Part shown: one piece after another, positions 1-13,700 of the stretch | How positions within the stretch are numbered: the first letter of the stretch is position 1 | Layout of the letters: every line of letters begins with the position of its first letter | Notes under the pieces: model-generated | What the model saw: only the letters and a program-made list of their open reading frames with translations | Told to the model about the DNA's origin: nothing | Databases searched by the model: none | Program-made: the position numbers and the translations under genes | NCBI GenBank assembly: GCA_038380795.1 | Contig: CM076275.1 | Span: 9,085,001 to 9,149,000, forward strand | DNA from: Pyrocephalus nanus | Taxonomy: Eukaryota; Chordata; Aves; Passeriformes; Tyrannidae | DNA: 64,000 nucleotides | Reading direction: 5' to 3'

Positions 1-250
1 GTTGTCCAAATGTTCCTTGAGCTCTGGCAGGTTTGGGGCTGTGACCACTGCCCTGGGAAGCCTGTTCAGTGCCCAACCACCCTCTGGGGGAAGAACCTTT
101 TCCTAATACCCAGCCTAAACCTCTCCTGGCACAGCTAAGCTGTTTCCTCAGGTCCTGTCACTGATCTCAAAGAGCAGAGATCGGTGCTGCCCCTCTGCTG
201 CCTGTCATGAGGAAATTGCAGGTTTGATGAAACTTGGAGGTGAGCAACAA
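1..250 (-). mobile_element. CR1 LINE 3' fragment, cut by window edge
   Basis: Read on the complementary strand, this matches the last part of an avian CR1 element: the blocks for 'ggcagcagaggggcagc', 'ccagagggtgg..gcactgaacaggc' and 'cccagggcagtggtcacagcccc' follow in the usual order. The same blocks occur in the plus-strand CR1 at 31.4 kb, so the two copies probably belong to one subfamily. The extreme 3' end lies outside the window to the left. The boundary near 250 is soft because the match decays. No CR1 reading frame is preserved. The copy is a dead 5'-truncated insertion, the normal state of CR1 in birds. Confidence 0.9.
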
Positions 251-3200
251 ATTGAAGGAGGAAATATCCTGGACTTTGAAAGCATAAATAAGCTGCACAG
301 TTTTCTGACTTGTAATAACTCCCTGTATCAGCTCCTGAGCTACTGCTGGAGTACAAGGAGGCTGTAGAAAGAGGAACAAACACTCCTCTGTGCTGCCCCT
401 TCCCCCTGCTCTACAACACTCCAAGGCTTGCGATGTTTGGCCAAAGAATAGTGAAACCCTGGAACAACCTTGGACTACACATGCTGGTGATCCTGAGTCA
501 CTGGCTAATGCTAAAGGCAGACCTGCAGTCAGATGTGGTGTTGAAACAGGGACTTTGCCATCAGTGGAGTTGCCCTTTGCTTTATGCCTGACCTGAATTT
601 TGCATCACACATGTTCCTAAAGACATTAAAAGAAATTTCTGTGAACATCCCGTGAGGGGAATTGACCCCTGCAGAGTCAGCCTCGGTTTTGAATGGGTTG
701 GCTTTTTTGGCTTGTCCCATCTTCCTAGTCTCTAAACCTCTGCCTTTGTATTATAATATGGTGTGCCGTAAATATCTGTAATGGAACGGATTACATCAGC
801 TACCTTAGTGCTGCCAATCTCAATATTAAACTCTGCAGCAGCAAGGAGCCCTGCCCAAAGGACTATGACAAGTATTCAGCTCCATTTGTATTAGAATACA
901 AAGTACAGACTAAACCCATATAGTTTCTGGCAACTGATACTACATGTCAGATAAGAATGGCACAGGGGAGAACAGTGCCAGAGCATTGAAGTTCCTTCTT
1001 AGATTAAGAGCTGAGGATACCTGATACATGCCCTTCCTGAACGTGCTGTAGGTTAGTAATTTTTTTTTTTAATCTTTTAAATAGTAAATCCCCAATACCC
1101 AAGCAAAACCAAAAAGTAGTTTTGTTTATTTCTACACCTACTGACTCTGTTAAGGGTGTGCTGGCTGAAACAAGGGATAGAGAGAGATCTGATTGGATTT
1201 TAATGTATTTTCACCTCATTTCAGATACTCAAAAGACACAGGTTAAAATGCTTAAAAATATGTTCGACATTTCCTTGCAGTTTCTGTTCACTCAATCAGC
1301 TGCACATTGACTGTACTGTCCTCACTACAGTTTCAAGTTTGCTTGAGGTTGTTTGGGCCAAATAAAATCCCATTCCTACAACTTAAGCCAACATTAGATT
1401 CCAGGGAGCTTGACCAGAACTATTGTCCACATGTTAGACTGTTCATCAGAACTTTTTTCTTTTTCAGCCCTCATCGTGAATATTCTTGGAAGAGACTGCT
1501 GAAAGATTGAGGTAGAAGTGTGAAATAATTAGACTCAGTGGAACACAGGTTCTAAAGCGTGGGAGGCATGATTCAGCACTTCATCTTTTCAGAATTATTG
1601 ATTTGTTATTTATTTTTTTGAAGATTTTAAAGGGAAAAACTAGACTGACTTCTCTGCATGGGACTTAGAGATTCTGTAACTGGAAAGATAAAGAAGTTGG
1701 CAAGAACTTGCTTTATCCACCATGCTGTTCTCTGACTGCTTCTAGCCCCACAGAGATGGCTTCATTCCATTAGTATTTACTGCATATAAATTGCAAACAG
1801 CATGTTGAGACGCTCAGAGGAACAAAGCAATAAAAACACAGAAGATATGAATGCTCGAAAATTGTATTTTCTGTTGTAGGAATATGGAACCAGATCCTCG
1901 GCTCCTGTGCCTTTATTTCAGCGAAGGAGCTGGCCTATTGTTTCTATTTAAAATTGGTTGCCATGGTGGTATCATCCGGGCTTTCACCCTGATGAAAATT
2001 GTTTGCATCTGTGACGCAGAAGCACTGGCAACCCAACGTTTGCATCTACCTCCAACACAGGAGTAATTGTGGAAATGGAACCTGACGCTTCACGTGTGCG
2101 CAGTAAATAGGTTCCTTAAACACCCATGTACTGTTAAAACTGTTTGGAAGTGGGAAAGCAGGTGGTTTGATCTTCTGTAGCTCCTGAGGCTGCAGAGACC
2201 TCAGACAAAGTGGAAGTGCTGAAGTGAAATTCCGTGGCCAGGCTGACCTTTCCCACGGGCGTGACGCTGGTGCACGGTTTTGATTTTGCAGCACCACCTG
2301 GAATTTCTGGGAAGTTACAGGTCTCACATTTTTAAAGTGATGGGAAGCCCTGCTTGACATTCAGATCTGCTGATACAAGAGTCTCTCTCTTCCATTTTCT
2401 AATGAGCCTCAATCATTAGCCTCCTTATGTCACAGGCAGCTACTGATCCCATTAATTAGGTGAATGGCAGCCACCAGGACACTCAGAATTGTCTAGGAAC
2501 GAAAGAATAGATTAAAAAATAAACTCTTCATAAGCATTTATCTTAGGTGGCTGTTTAACTTCTGACCCAAACTTGCTATGGACTTAGGTTTAGGGTACCA
2601 GAATCTCATGAAGGCCCTCCAAAACTCCCCCTGCTTCCCACTTGGTGCTGATCCTGTAGGGATCTGCATTCACAGAAACAAACCCCAGACAGTCCTGGGT
2701 CTCAAAGGGCCTTTTAGGCTTAAAGCTTTCTCTTTAATTAAAAAAGTTCTTTTGGAATACTAAACCTCCTACAAGGAAAAGATGGGGTTAATGCTCCTCC
2801 CTGCATTAGCTGTCAGCACTATACTTCGAACAAAACAGCAGCAGATTTACTAGCTAGAGTAGTGCTTGTTAAATTGAATTACATCTGGAACATTAGTATC
2901 AATCCCTTCCCTTTACCTTTATTGGGAAATCCTCCTTTCCAGCATGAGTGATAAGTGGGGGAGGAGGAACTCAAGAGCAGCTGTGAACAATGAACAAGGA
3001 CCAACATTATCAGCAGGAAAGAAAACCTGGTAGTGCCAACTGCACAATGGCAGCTCTCCCTGTGCAGAGCAGGGTTGGCCCAGAGTGCCAGCTCTACATT
3101 CCCTCCTGGTTTGCAGATGAAACAGCCAGGCAGTCTCCTGTCTGTCTTTCCAGCATGGATATTGTATTTCAGCTGATGTGCCTGCAATGCTGATTTTGCT

Positions 3201-5180
3201 GAGCTGGGAGGGAAGGATCTGCAGAGTAAGAAATTACTGAAGGCAAGCAAGAACCTCGTTGTCTTTTGGCGATGTCAGTGCGACCCTTATCAATAATTGA
3301 ACAGCTTTTCCAGGAACACAATCGAGAGAGAGCAGAGTCTGTATTACCACCTTGCTGCTTCAGTCAACTGTTCCAGGAAAGGCTGTTCTCCACAGAGGCA
3401 GTATCGTGCTGTTCCTTTATTCCACAGGCTCACGATATTGGAGCTGAGGCAGTGCTCCATCTGATACATCGCTTCCCACCCACACTCTCACACTTAAAAG
3501 CATCACAGGCTCGAAATAGGGACCATTTTAAAAGGGACTGGCCTGTCTGCTGCAGCCTGGAGCCTAATAGGGTGTTTGGAGAGAGAGCTGAGGGTCTTTC
3601 ACAGTCCTGTGAACCCTCAGTGTTGACTTTTTGATCAGAAAGAGGAAAGCTGCAGGTCAGAGCTTCACTCCATCGCTATCGCAAGGACTTGGCAATACTC
3701 ATATCTGGATCCTAAAGCCAGGAGCTTTGTATAAAAATTGAGAAGTGGATTCCTGAAAGCTCTCTGTTACAAAGCTGGCACGTGAAGGATGGGAGAAGCC
3801 AGGTGACTTTGTACCACTCCTGCAGAAGACATCTTTACCTTAAGCCCTTCAAATTAATATGCCACTCTAAGAAGGGGCCAACCTGTAATAAATGCTGAAA
3901 AAAAATCAGCATATGAGGGGGGAATATCAGAGGTTGCACTTGGTTAGGCTTTTTCCTACACGGGTAATCTGTCTGATACAAGGTGATAGCTGTGCTCTCC
4001 TGGCAGCAGTTTTTGTGGGACAGAATTTCATCCCTTACTTCGGATCTTGTGGGTTACTCTGAAGGCATAAAGAGGGTAAACGCAGTGCCCTGCAAGGCTC
4101 TGCTACCCTGGCACACTTTGGGTAAGGCCCTGGCCCCTTCTCAAGCTCAGCCTTATCATTACATTGCAATCAGGAGAGGCAAGAGAGATTTCTGCAGTAA
4201 ATATTATATCAGGCAGTCTGGGCTGCTTCAGATGAGAGCAGCTCATAAAGAGCTACTAAATATAAAATCATCCTCAGGGCAGCTCCAGTTTAAGCCAGGG
4301 CATGTCAGCTCTCAGAGAAGCATGGAGTCTTCTGGGATGTAAATAAGGTAAAGGCAGGATGAGGAGGAGAATTAGAAGTTAACAATTGAAATTCTGAAAA
4401 ACAAATGGAAAGTGTGCCATGTAAAAGGAGAGAAACAAACAAACAAAAAAAAAATCATCAGGAACATGAAATGTCCATATCTGCAGTCCTAGAGTTTGGA
4501 ATTTCAAGTGTCCTCCACCACAGTGTCATGCATTTCTCAAACTAATCATCCATCCTGGAAACCACGATGACCTTTCTACCTCAGAATGAGCTTTAAACTC
4601 ATTCTGACCCTTCTCTCCTTTCTGCTTTCTCCAGACCATTCCTTCCCCTATGTTTCTATATAATCCACAACATACATGTCCTGAAAGCCACTAGCAATAA
4701 ACAGAAATGCAATAATTAAATCTTTCACTGACAGAACTGAGTCTTCCATCACTGCAGTCTAAACTCCACTGACTAAAAAGGCAGCAGATGTTCTCTGGTT
4801 TTCTGTTTTGTGTCCACTGGGTCTGTGGATGGCAGATCTAGACCCAGTTTTACACTTTATATGGGTGTAGCTTGGCCTGAGGAGGGTGCAAGGGAAGCAG
4901 ATCTCCAAAACTCCCAAAACAGACTGGGTATGTGGTAGGGTCAGGTTCCTGCTGGATATTATTGAACTAGTTCAGTGATCCATAACTAGATCTGAACTTT
5001 GCTGCTCTGGCCTATATCTGACAGAGATAAAAGATTCTATCTATATCCTTCGGGCCACACGAGTCCATTTCGGAGCTGGATTGTGTTTCCAGGTTATATT
5101 ACCAACAGCTGACTCTGCTGACTTCTTGCATCTGAATCATTCCTCCACTTTTGTCCATGTTTTCAGCTGCATAATGTAGT
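251..5180. other. Noncoding interval without recognised gene
   Basis: No open frame here exceeds about 125 codons and none resembles a known protein. It contains a T11 run at 1060-1070, a CpG-bearing stretch at about 2220-2280, a TAAT-rich stretch at 2400-2465 with CATTAATTAG, and a short inverted repeat at 4581-4607. I saw no CR1, LTR or RNA gene. Confidence 0.7.
4581..4607. repeat. Perfect inverted repeat, 10-bp arms
   Basis: TCAGAATGAG (4581-4590) is followed by a 7-nt loop and its exact complement CTCATTCTGA (4598-4607). It could form a small hairpin. No function is implied. Confidence 0.7.
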
Positions 5181-5212
5181 TAATTCAACAATATATGGAA
5201 ATCAACAATTAT
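5181..5212. promoter_or_regulatory. Paired SOX-like sites with TAAT words (candidate)
   Basis: TCAACAAT occurs at 5185-5192 and again at 5202-5209, 17 bp apart, preceded by TTAATT and followed by ATTATG. AACAAT is the core bound by SOX HMG proteins, and the TAAT words fit homeodomains. Two similar sites at close spacing suggest an enhancer fragment, but this is motif inference only and such words also arise by chance in AT-rich DNA. Confidence 0.25.
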
Positions 5213-5535
5213 GCCAAACTTTAAAGAGATGACAGCAGGACACTGACAAGTAGTTAATCGTATGAGCCTGACCATGCTGACAGGTTTACAAATACCTTTG
5301 CTAAGCTTCAGTGTCAACACAGTTTTATATATTAAAGGCAGGTCCTCTCTTGCAGGGTACTTGCACCATCCTTCAGATGGGTGTCCTGGTACTTCTTGCA
5401 TGTACACTCTCTATTCCATAGGCATGTCTCTGAGATGTTGTTCCAGTTCTCACAATACCCTGGCCAACTGCACTGCATATAATTAATCTGCCTTCTGAAA
5501 ATAATCTTTTAATCATGGCATTAAAAGCATAATTT

Positions 5536-5577
5536 AAAAAAAAAAAAAAAAAAAAGAAAAGAAAAAGAAAGCAAAAG
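5536..5577. repeat. Poly-A run with degenerate GAAA tail
   Basis: Twenty A residues (5536-5555) are followed by GAAAA/GAAAAA/GAAA units. Upstream sequence shows no retrogene or SINE body, so I treat it as a simple repeat, not a retrotransposon tail. Confidence 0.85.
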
Positions 5578-8500
5578 ATTATATAGTGCAAAACAACACC
5601 ACTAAGGAAAAGTATCTACATCCCAATCTACTTTAAGCCAGCCCAATTTTTCCTGTGGTTTTATCATCTCCTGCTGTATCAATTTAGACTTATCAGACCT
5701 ACTTTCCTACACACATCTTCTAAATGACTGTTTACCCCTGAAGCAGGTGCCTCACAGTGTCTTTTATCCCTGGCACCCTATGAAAAACGAGCAAGGAAAT
5801 GAAGTAGGACACATTTGACAAGCTAGAATGGAGGCAGATTAGGTGAGCACCTAAACAGGAACTGGGAATCTAATTTGTCTTGGTATCAACAGTATTCAAG
5901 CATCTAAATATCTTTTAGTACCTTGACCCAATTGACTTGGACAAAGTTCACCCAATAAATCTGTAGCAAAGCAATTCAAGTGTCCCAGGGTCATCTGCCA
6001 GCACCCAAAATAACAAACTGTGATGGTTGGGGAGAATAATAAATGGTTCTTCACAACAGTAAAGGTGTTACATGTGACCTGTCGGCCAGTAAAAACCCAC
6101 TGGCTTATTTCTTCTTGTGAAACCTTGACTTAATTCTGGCAGCTTTCCTGAGGTGTGTGTGGCTTGTCCCAGAGTCAACTACTACTGTGGGCTGTGGGCT
6201 GAAATTCATCCAAGGTTCTACAGATCTTCAAGCCAAACTATTGCTCTTTGTGCAAAATGTGTTGCAACAGCCAAACCCTGCCGAGCCCCAGAATCTGGCC
6301 TGGGAATTGCAGCCCTGGGTGCTGGGGCTGGGGACAGATTCCTTTACCAACACCTAAAATAAGAACAACAACCTGCAGAGATAATTGAGCAGTTGTTGCT
6401 AGGAGGTTTCAGAGCTGCTTCCTGAAGTTCTTCTAAAATTGTATGTGCTTTGTTTGGATTTTTAAGAAACTTTGGGAGTTAAATACGGCTGGATCAAAAT
6501 CACCATAAAAGGAAATGGGATTTGATGACCCTCTGTTTCCTGAGACTAATATTTTCTGGGCACAAAACAGCTGTTTGAATCTGTCTCTGAAACATTCAGG
6601 AATGAACAACAGGTTTTTTGACACTGTTTATTTGCATTAAGGTTGGAGCAGAATATATCAGTCCAGAATGTATAGAGAACACACAATATACACTTACACT
6701 CATCATTGCAGCCATGTGTGTAAATACCTGTATATACAGTGTATACAAGCAAACCTCCTTTCACTAAACCATGCCTGTGGTTTAGTTGTCATAACACTTG
6801 CAATAGAGCTGGGCCCAACCTAATTTTTCACATTCCATGATCACCAAGCCAAAAACATACGATCAGTTTGCACTTTTAAATGTCTATATGTCACAACTCG
6901 GATTGTTTCTCAACATGTGACGTTTATTTTAATTTGTTTAAGTTCTTCATAAAGTTCCTTTCTATTTTTCTGATTGGACAGTAGAACCTGAGGACATCTC
7001 TGTTTCACAGACAGATTAAAAATAGGTAAAAATAGATACAGCAAAGTTGTTTAGTCAGGACCTTTGCTGAAAGGAAGAATCAAACTAAATCCACTTCCTT
7101 GCTGCAGTCCAAATCTGGTGGCTTGTGCCCAAATAATTACCATACAGCCTTACTGGAGGCAAGGTACTGTAAGTTTTTCCTTAAAGCTCAACTGTTTCCT
7201 TAGTGACAGTTTTTACAGATAAGTTCTGAGTGTTCTAAACATGATGGCTAAAGGAGGGAAGAGCCCTGGATTAACTTTAGAGAAAGACATAAAGTTTAAT
7301 AAGGTCAAATCACCTACTGACAAGAGAGACACAAGGGAAGAAGAATGAGAAAGGTCATAAAGTATGTACCCACACAAGTATTCAAATAATATTACCAAAA
7401 AGCAGAGTTATCACATAAAGTCCATTAGTTCTTTGCACAAAATCCCTTATGACTGGGGGGGAAAGATGACATATTTCCTAGAGCCCAGCTGTACTCTGAG
7501 AGCCACTAACTAATTCGAAGTAGATTTTTTGGCCCCATCACCACAGCAAATCCTCAGCATGAATGGAAAGTATATTTAAACAAGGTAATGCAGTGATGAA
7601 TCATCAAATCTGCTGCCTGCTGAGGTGGATCACCCCTCCATGTGGGACCTGCTTGTTCTGCCTCTGCCTGAGGTGCCACTGATTCTCAGTGAGAGAAATC
7701 ACTGGAGTTAAAACCACAGCTTTTTCTGAGTGCCTTCAAGAGTAATTTGTATATTTGATTCATGTTTCAGAAGTGGAAAAATCATTAAGCCCATTAAAGG
7801 AATGATATTGAAAGCCACAGTGCAAGGGAGGTGAGGCCTGATGGCTTCAGCTGGATTGGGAAACGAGGGAGAAATCAGAGTGTGTGCCCTGACTCTTCCA
7901 CTGCATAAAGCAGAATGTATTTAGAGTGGGTGAAGCATCTGCCTGTGACAGAGATGTTCTCACTGAGGACAGAGAGAAACGTTCATCAACAGCAACAAAA
8001 GACCTTGGAGCATCCCTCCTTGGCCCTTTATTTCCTGAGTATGTAAGCCATGAATGATGAGTGTGCTGAGGGTTAAAGCAAAAATAAAAAATCACTCTCT
8101 GGGAAAACATACAAGAAAAGGGCAGCTAAATCTCTGACAGATGAGAACGCTCTCAGGGTGTCAGCAACAGGAGTTCTGATTTACACTATCTGGAGGGAGA
8201 GATAAGGACTGCACAGTACAGCAGCATCTAATAAAAGATGCCTGCAGCACAATAACGAGAGCAAGCTCTTCATTTTATTTATTTATTTCGCAGTTAATTT
8301 AGTGTTCCTGAAAGCAAGGGCCTTTTTTTTTTTTTTTTTTTACCTCTGGTCACTGGCAGTACAGCCAAGTTCTCCCTCACTCACAGCTCTGTCTAAAGAC
8401 ACTTTATAAATAACTGGAGATGAGGATCTTCACCCCTGACCTGTGGGATCTACCACTTGAAAAGAAAGATGAGGAGCACTGATGCCTGGCAGACACAGCA

Positions 8501-10736
8501 CATCCCTGCCTTGCAGATTTGCTCACACAAACCTGCCTGGTTCAGACCTGGTCTTCAAAGCAATAAGCAGCAGGGCCATGTGGATGTGGTGAACACATGA
8601 TGCACAAAACCAGCAACTCTGCTTATAAAACTAATTTCATTTCAACTTCTAGGGTCTGCTACAAGTACTCGAAACAGGAAAATCAGATCAAAGTTGAAAT
8701 ATAAAATAACTCCTCCCCTCTCACTCCTCCCACAACTGGAAAAAATCAGCTGATAATTTGGAAGACAAGTTAAAAAATCACCTAAACATCTAATCTGGAG
8801 CTATTTACTCTGCTTTGCAGGAAGGATTTCTGCATGGCTGCATGATTTCAGTGCACTTGTTCAGAATAAGAGGTGTTGCAAACACCTACTTTGTTTTTGC
8901 TGCTGCTTCTATGTTCCTCATTCCCTCCAGTCTGTCCCTGGCTCATTAGTCATGTTGGGGCAATGATAAGGTGGAGAATGATTACATAGTTGGCTCAGAC
9001 TTTTCCCTTCCCAGTACAGACTGTGCTTGGATCCCTCCTGGGTGGAGACTGACCTGAATGCCTTCTTTAAACCATACACATGCAAGTCTGTACTGTAATG
9101 ATTTCCACTTTGGTTACGTACCTGTTCCTGTTCCCAGGGCTCATCTTTCAAAACAGGACAGTCCTGATTCAGGTCCTGTTGTTGGCTTTGTTGATTTGAG
9201 TGAGAAAACTGCAGATCCACACTGAAGCAACTCACAATTCTCATCTGTCCTTAGAAAAAAACATTGCTCTGTGCATTCCTCGCCTGTTATTACATGCAAG
9301 TGAATTCAGCAGGTGAGAGAGTGTGTGTTGTGACAGTCCCCTGAGGAATATTGCCTCTGGGAATAACTTTCCAAGGTACTCAGAAAGTGTTCTGTGAGCA
9401 ACTGCATTTGGAGATGCTCAGTGGTGAGATTTTGGTTTTGTCTCTCTCTCTTTCAAGCCCTTTTAGGACAGAGGTGTCCTTTACCCACCTCAACAACAGG
9501 TAACTCCTACCCTGAGACAAGCCAGGGCCCGCCTCCCTGGGTAACACAATCATAGCACAGGACAACTGTCCTCATATGCCAAGAATCCAAGGATGTGCTC
9601 AATCTTTTCTCCCAAACCTTCTCTTCTCATGTTTTGGTTTTGTTGTGTTTTTTTCCCAGGAACTAATAATGTCCCTTCTCTGCCAGCCTAGGCCTTGGCT
9701 TCCTCCTTGACTCAGTCTTTGACTCAGCAGTATGTCTAAGCGCGTCATTTCTTCTGCTTCATGTTCCATTTTAGCCTTTCCTCTATTTCCACACTGAGAG
9801 AAATAACCTAAACACAAATGGCCTTGTGACTTGCCTGTAGCAAACTTCTCCTTTCTGCCACAACAGCACCGGTATTACCTGTTCAGAGTCACTCAGACTG
9901 TTCCTCCTGCTGCTCCACAGCCTCCCACCAATCACGCCCTCACATCCGTGCCCTTTGCATGCAGTGCTTATGGAAAAGAAGGTGAAAGATGCAGGGTGAG
10001 GAGAGGGGGTTGGATAGGAAGTTTTGGGCAGTGAAACACAGAACTGCTGGCAGCAGATGCTGGCTCAGCCCTGCCAAGGTACCACCGCTCCAGCCCTGAG
10101 CTCCTGCATGGCTCTACCTGCTCTTCCAGTTCCCGGCTCCCACAGCTGTCAAAACACTTCTGCCAGGGAAAGGAATGCTCTCCCCACCTGCCTCTGGCTG
10201 TATCCATGTAATAGGCTTTCCTGCCTTAGTCCTTGCTTAGAACCTCTCCTGCTGCTTTGCACTTCTGCATCCAGTTCAGCCGCCACAGGAGCGCCCTGCT
10301 CTGCCCCAGCCTGGCAGAGGTCTGACCCACTCAGAGGTCAGACTCACTCTGTCTCCAGCAGAAGAAGGGCTTCTGGCACCTCTCCTGTCATGTGTGGACA
10401 TGGTAATGCAAAAGAGAACCAGCTGATACCCTTGGTCTGCTTTCCCTCAGATTTGCTTTCTTTTCATGTCAACTTCAGTGCCTCCAAATTCTCACACTAT
10501 TGCCCAAGCATCAGCATGGGTCTGAACCCAACTGTCAGCTGACTTGGCAGACTAAGTGCTTAACCCACTTGTTACTGAGGCATCCCTCCCTTCCACCAAA
10601 ACACATAAAAGCTAAGGAACTAACGTGTTCTAGACATTAAATCAGGCATCTGAAGTCATCACCAACTTATTTTGCTTTTAAGTTCCTTAATGATAAAAGG
10701 GACCTCGACAGAGTTGCTTCAAAGCTGCTTGGGGAT
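5578..10736. other. Noncoding interval without recognised gene
   Basis: Unique sequence apart from the simple repeats at 8272-8341. Open frames are short and unrelated to known proteins; the longest is 172 codons, starting at 10024, rich in Ser, Pro, Ala and Leu with no domain. No CR1 or RNA gene was seen. Confidence 0.65.
8272..8341. repeat. (ATTT)n and T19 simple repeats
   Basis: An ATTT/TTTA microsatellite at 8272-8288 is followed after 34 bases by 19 T residues (8323-8341). Confidence 0.85.
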
Positions 10737-10750
10737 TTAGATTAATCTAA
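10737..10750. promoter_or_regulatory. 14-bp perfect palindrome containing GATTAATC
   Basis: TTAGATTAATCTAA is its own reverse complement. The centre GATTAATC (10740-10747) joins two inverted TAATC words with no spacer; TAATC is the preferred half-site of K50 homeodomains such as OTX and PITX. A second GATTAATC lies at 30346. The function is inferred from the motif alone. Confidence 0.3.
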
Positions 10751-13700
10751 TTTGGGGGTCTGAGCACCTACACATGTTAGGCTGCACTGAAAATCACAAG
10801 ATAAACTGATTTTCTCTATGAGAGAAGATGCTGCTTCCCCAAGTGAAGGGAACCACTTGCCTTGCAGCCATAGTCCACACAGTCAGAAAGGCTGGAGGGG
10901 ATCGGGAAGAAGGAGGGGAGCCACATTCCCAGTGGAAAATGCTATTGATCCTTTGCCATAACAGCAATAGCCAGTAATACTGTAACATGAACTAACCTGC
11001 CCACCAAAGCAAAATGCTCAGTGATTTGTAAAAAAACCCTCTAGAATGTAAAGAACAAGACTAGAAATGCTATTTAAGGTTTGAAGGTTTCCTCAGGCAA
11101 TGCAAGGAGTAGAAGCCTGATTAATCTGTGATTTGTTTCTCTGCAGGCGAACAAACACATCCCCTGTGCTCCCACACAGAACTCGCTCGGGAAGGGCTGG
11201 TGGTGGGTTTGTCAGTGTGGAGGGAGAACGTGCTGAGAGAGGGAGAACATGCTGAGAGAGGGAGAGAGAGAAAAGTCTTTCCCCACCATGAGGAACAGCT
11301 GAAGGCAGGGCACAGTTCTCCCATCTTGGGCTCGTACAGCGTGACCAGTCACAGCAGTACTGAGCTTGGGGGAATACCCTAATTCAGGTACATTTTGTGA
11401 GAGAAAGGGATCATCTCTGCTGCCCTGACCCTAATAAAGCTGCCTCTTTTCCTTTTTACTGAGCTTCAGAGCTAGAGCCTGCTGGAGGCCCTCTGAAATG
11501 CTAAAGAAGCAACTCCCATTGGTGCAGAGGAGCCCATAGCAAGATTTGGTTTGGTAATGTTCCATTCCAGCTACAAACTGAAATGAGTGTACCACCGTGC
11601 AAACAACTGCATGTTCTCAGAAAACACCCTCTGGAGAATTATTGGAAACCATTTCTATCTGACAGGCTGGCAGTCAGCCCTCTCCTCAGCCAGCATTCAC
11701 CCCTCTGGTAGCAGCTAATGAGCACTGGGCAGCACAGGTGGAGAAATGCCACAGTAAAGCAAGGATTCCTAGGATCTTTAATCATGTGGCTTGAAAGGGG
11801 AAGAGACACTATGCTGGACATCTCCTGACTTTGCAGGGAAGTGGATCTAACTGTTGAATATTATTGTTGTAACACAACAGTGCCCAGTGGGCCTTAGGAA
11901 TAAAAGAGGCTCCGTTGTGCTGTGGTGCATCAGCATTTTCCAACAAAAATGTGGCAAGGATGGATGAGAGGAGCAAGTGGGTACAGACACACCAGGCAGG
12001 GGAGCACGAGAGCAAATGAATTTTCAGTTTGCTGACAGTTCTGTAAACATGAATGAGTAATTTTGTTTGTCTGAGATTTTAGAGTTATAAAGAGACAGCT
12101 TGGCACTGGACAAAAAATGTTTCCCTCTGGACTTCATAATAACCAAACTCCAGAACATTTTTAAATGAAGAGTCAGCCTGAATCAAAACCAGGATTAAAA
12201 AAAAATGAAAGTCCTGTTTGAATGTCAAGTGAAATGGACTGGACATTTTTGTGCCTTATTCAAAATTAAACCAAAATGGTGTTTTGGAAAGTTTTTTTCT
12301 TCCAAATCTTTTCTTGCATGAGGGAACAACTGGGCTGGAGGCAAAGCATCTCATCTCTGCAAAGACCACATGGAAACAAGCCTGGTTATCTGGATTCATG
12401 TCAGCTGCCAAACCACTGCTGTGGTTTTCAGTGCACCACTGGGCTGAGGAGGATCTTGAGGAAGAAATTGGAAAGGGAGAGGGAAGCCTTGAAGGTACCT
12501 ACCAGTACAAGGGGAAAAAAAATGGGGATAAAAGGTAGAAATGTTTGAAAAGTGGAAGAGGTAGGCAAAACAGAGAAGGGATCTGAGCACTGTGCATCCT
12601 AGTAGACATGACAGATAGGACTGGGATTGTGTATGAAGGCATTCATTTCTCTGGGATACCCTGGAGAAGGGGCAGACCAGGATGAGAAATGCTCCAGCCT
12701 AACTGATGAACCAGGAAACTGATCCCTGTGTCTTAGAGAGTTTGAGACTAAAATGCAGAAAATGCATGTCTCAGAAAGCTCAAGGGCTAAATGTCATTTC
12801 CAACTTGAAGTGATGGCACCAGCCAGTGCTGTGTGACTCATGCTCAGACCTGACCCCTTGGAGGCTGTGGAGGCCGTGTGGAAAATTTGATGCTGAAGCA
12901 GAAGTGGAGAGAGAGCTGACCTGGCCATCAGTGGTGAGTGGAGCAAGGAGACACCAACCACCTTCCCCAACAGCTTAGATGGCTTTGAAAAGACTGAGTG
13001 CTGTCACCAGATGTTTTCTGGGAGAGATGGGAAGAGGAACCTTCTCAGAGATGTGTGCAGGGGTGAGGAGCTACCAGAGGAATGAGGCTGCTTTGCAAAG
13101 CATTTGCAATCAATTATTAATCAGACAGGTTTGGGACAGAGTGGAGCTCTACATCCTCCTGCTCCACTCCCATTTTCTGCCTCTCTGCACCCAGCAGGGA
13201 ACAGCAGCCCAGCACAAAAGGGTGAACAACTCAGCTGTGGCATGAAGGGTTCAGAGGGGAGGAACTTGCAGTACCAGCAGGCCAAGAGGGAGTTAATTTG
13301 AGTGTCACGTGGCAGTTGTGACCAACAATTTGGGCCCTGTAAGAGGGGTCTGACCAGGCTGTTGTGGTTTCTCCCTGAGCTGACAAACCCATCTACGAGG
13401 ACCCTGCAGAAGTGCTGGCCTGTCACACATGGGCTGAGAGACCTTGCCAAGAGAAGTTCTTTTCTCCCTCAGTTTGAAATAGCCCGTGAATGAACAGTGG
13501 TTTCGTCTATTATTCAAAATCATTTCACAAGATATATATTTTTTTACCCTCTAATTATTATTTGATACTATAGATATCAGCTGGAATTCACTCCTGCTCT
13601 GCAATGTGAGAAATAAAACTGCTGGGGAGTTTTTCCCCATTGTGAAAACTCACGGTGAGCCCATATAAAGTTTGTTCCTCCTCAAGCATTTGTGTACGTG

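Noticed and set aside
1441..1516. Acceptor-like 'acttttttctttttcag' and 14-codon open tail
   Set aside because: Too short to judge and no supporting donor or homology.
5536..5577. Poly-A run as the tail of a processed pseudogene
   Set aside because: No coding-like sequence or target-site duplication upstream; GAAA units indicate a simple repeat.
10024..10542. 172-codon open frame, plus strand
   Set aside because: Low-complexity Ser/Pro/Ala/Leu content, with no domain, no convincing start context and no splice support.
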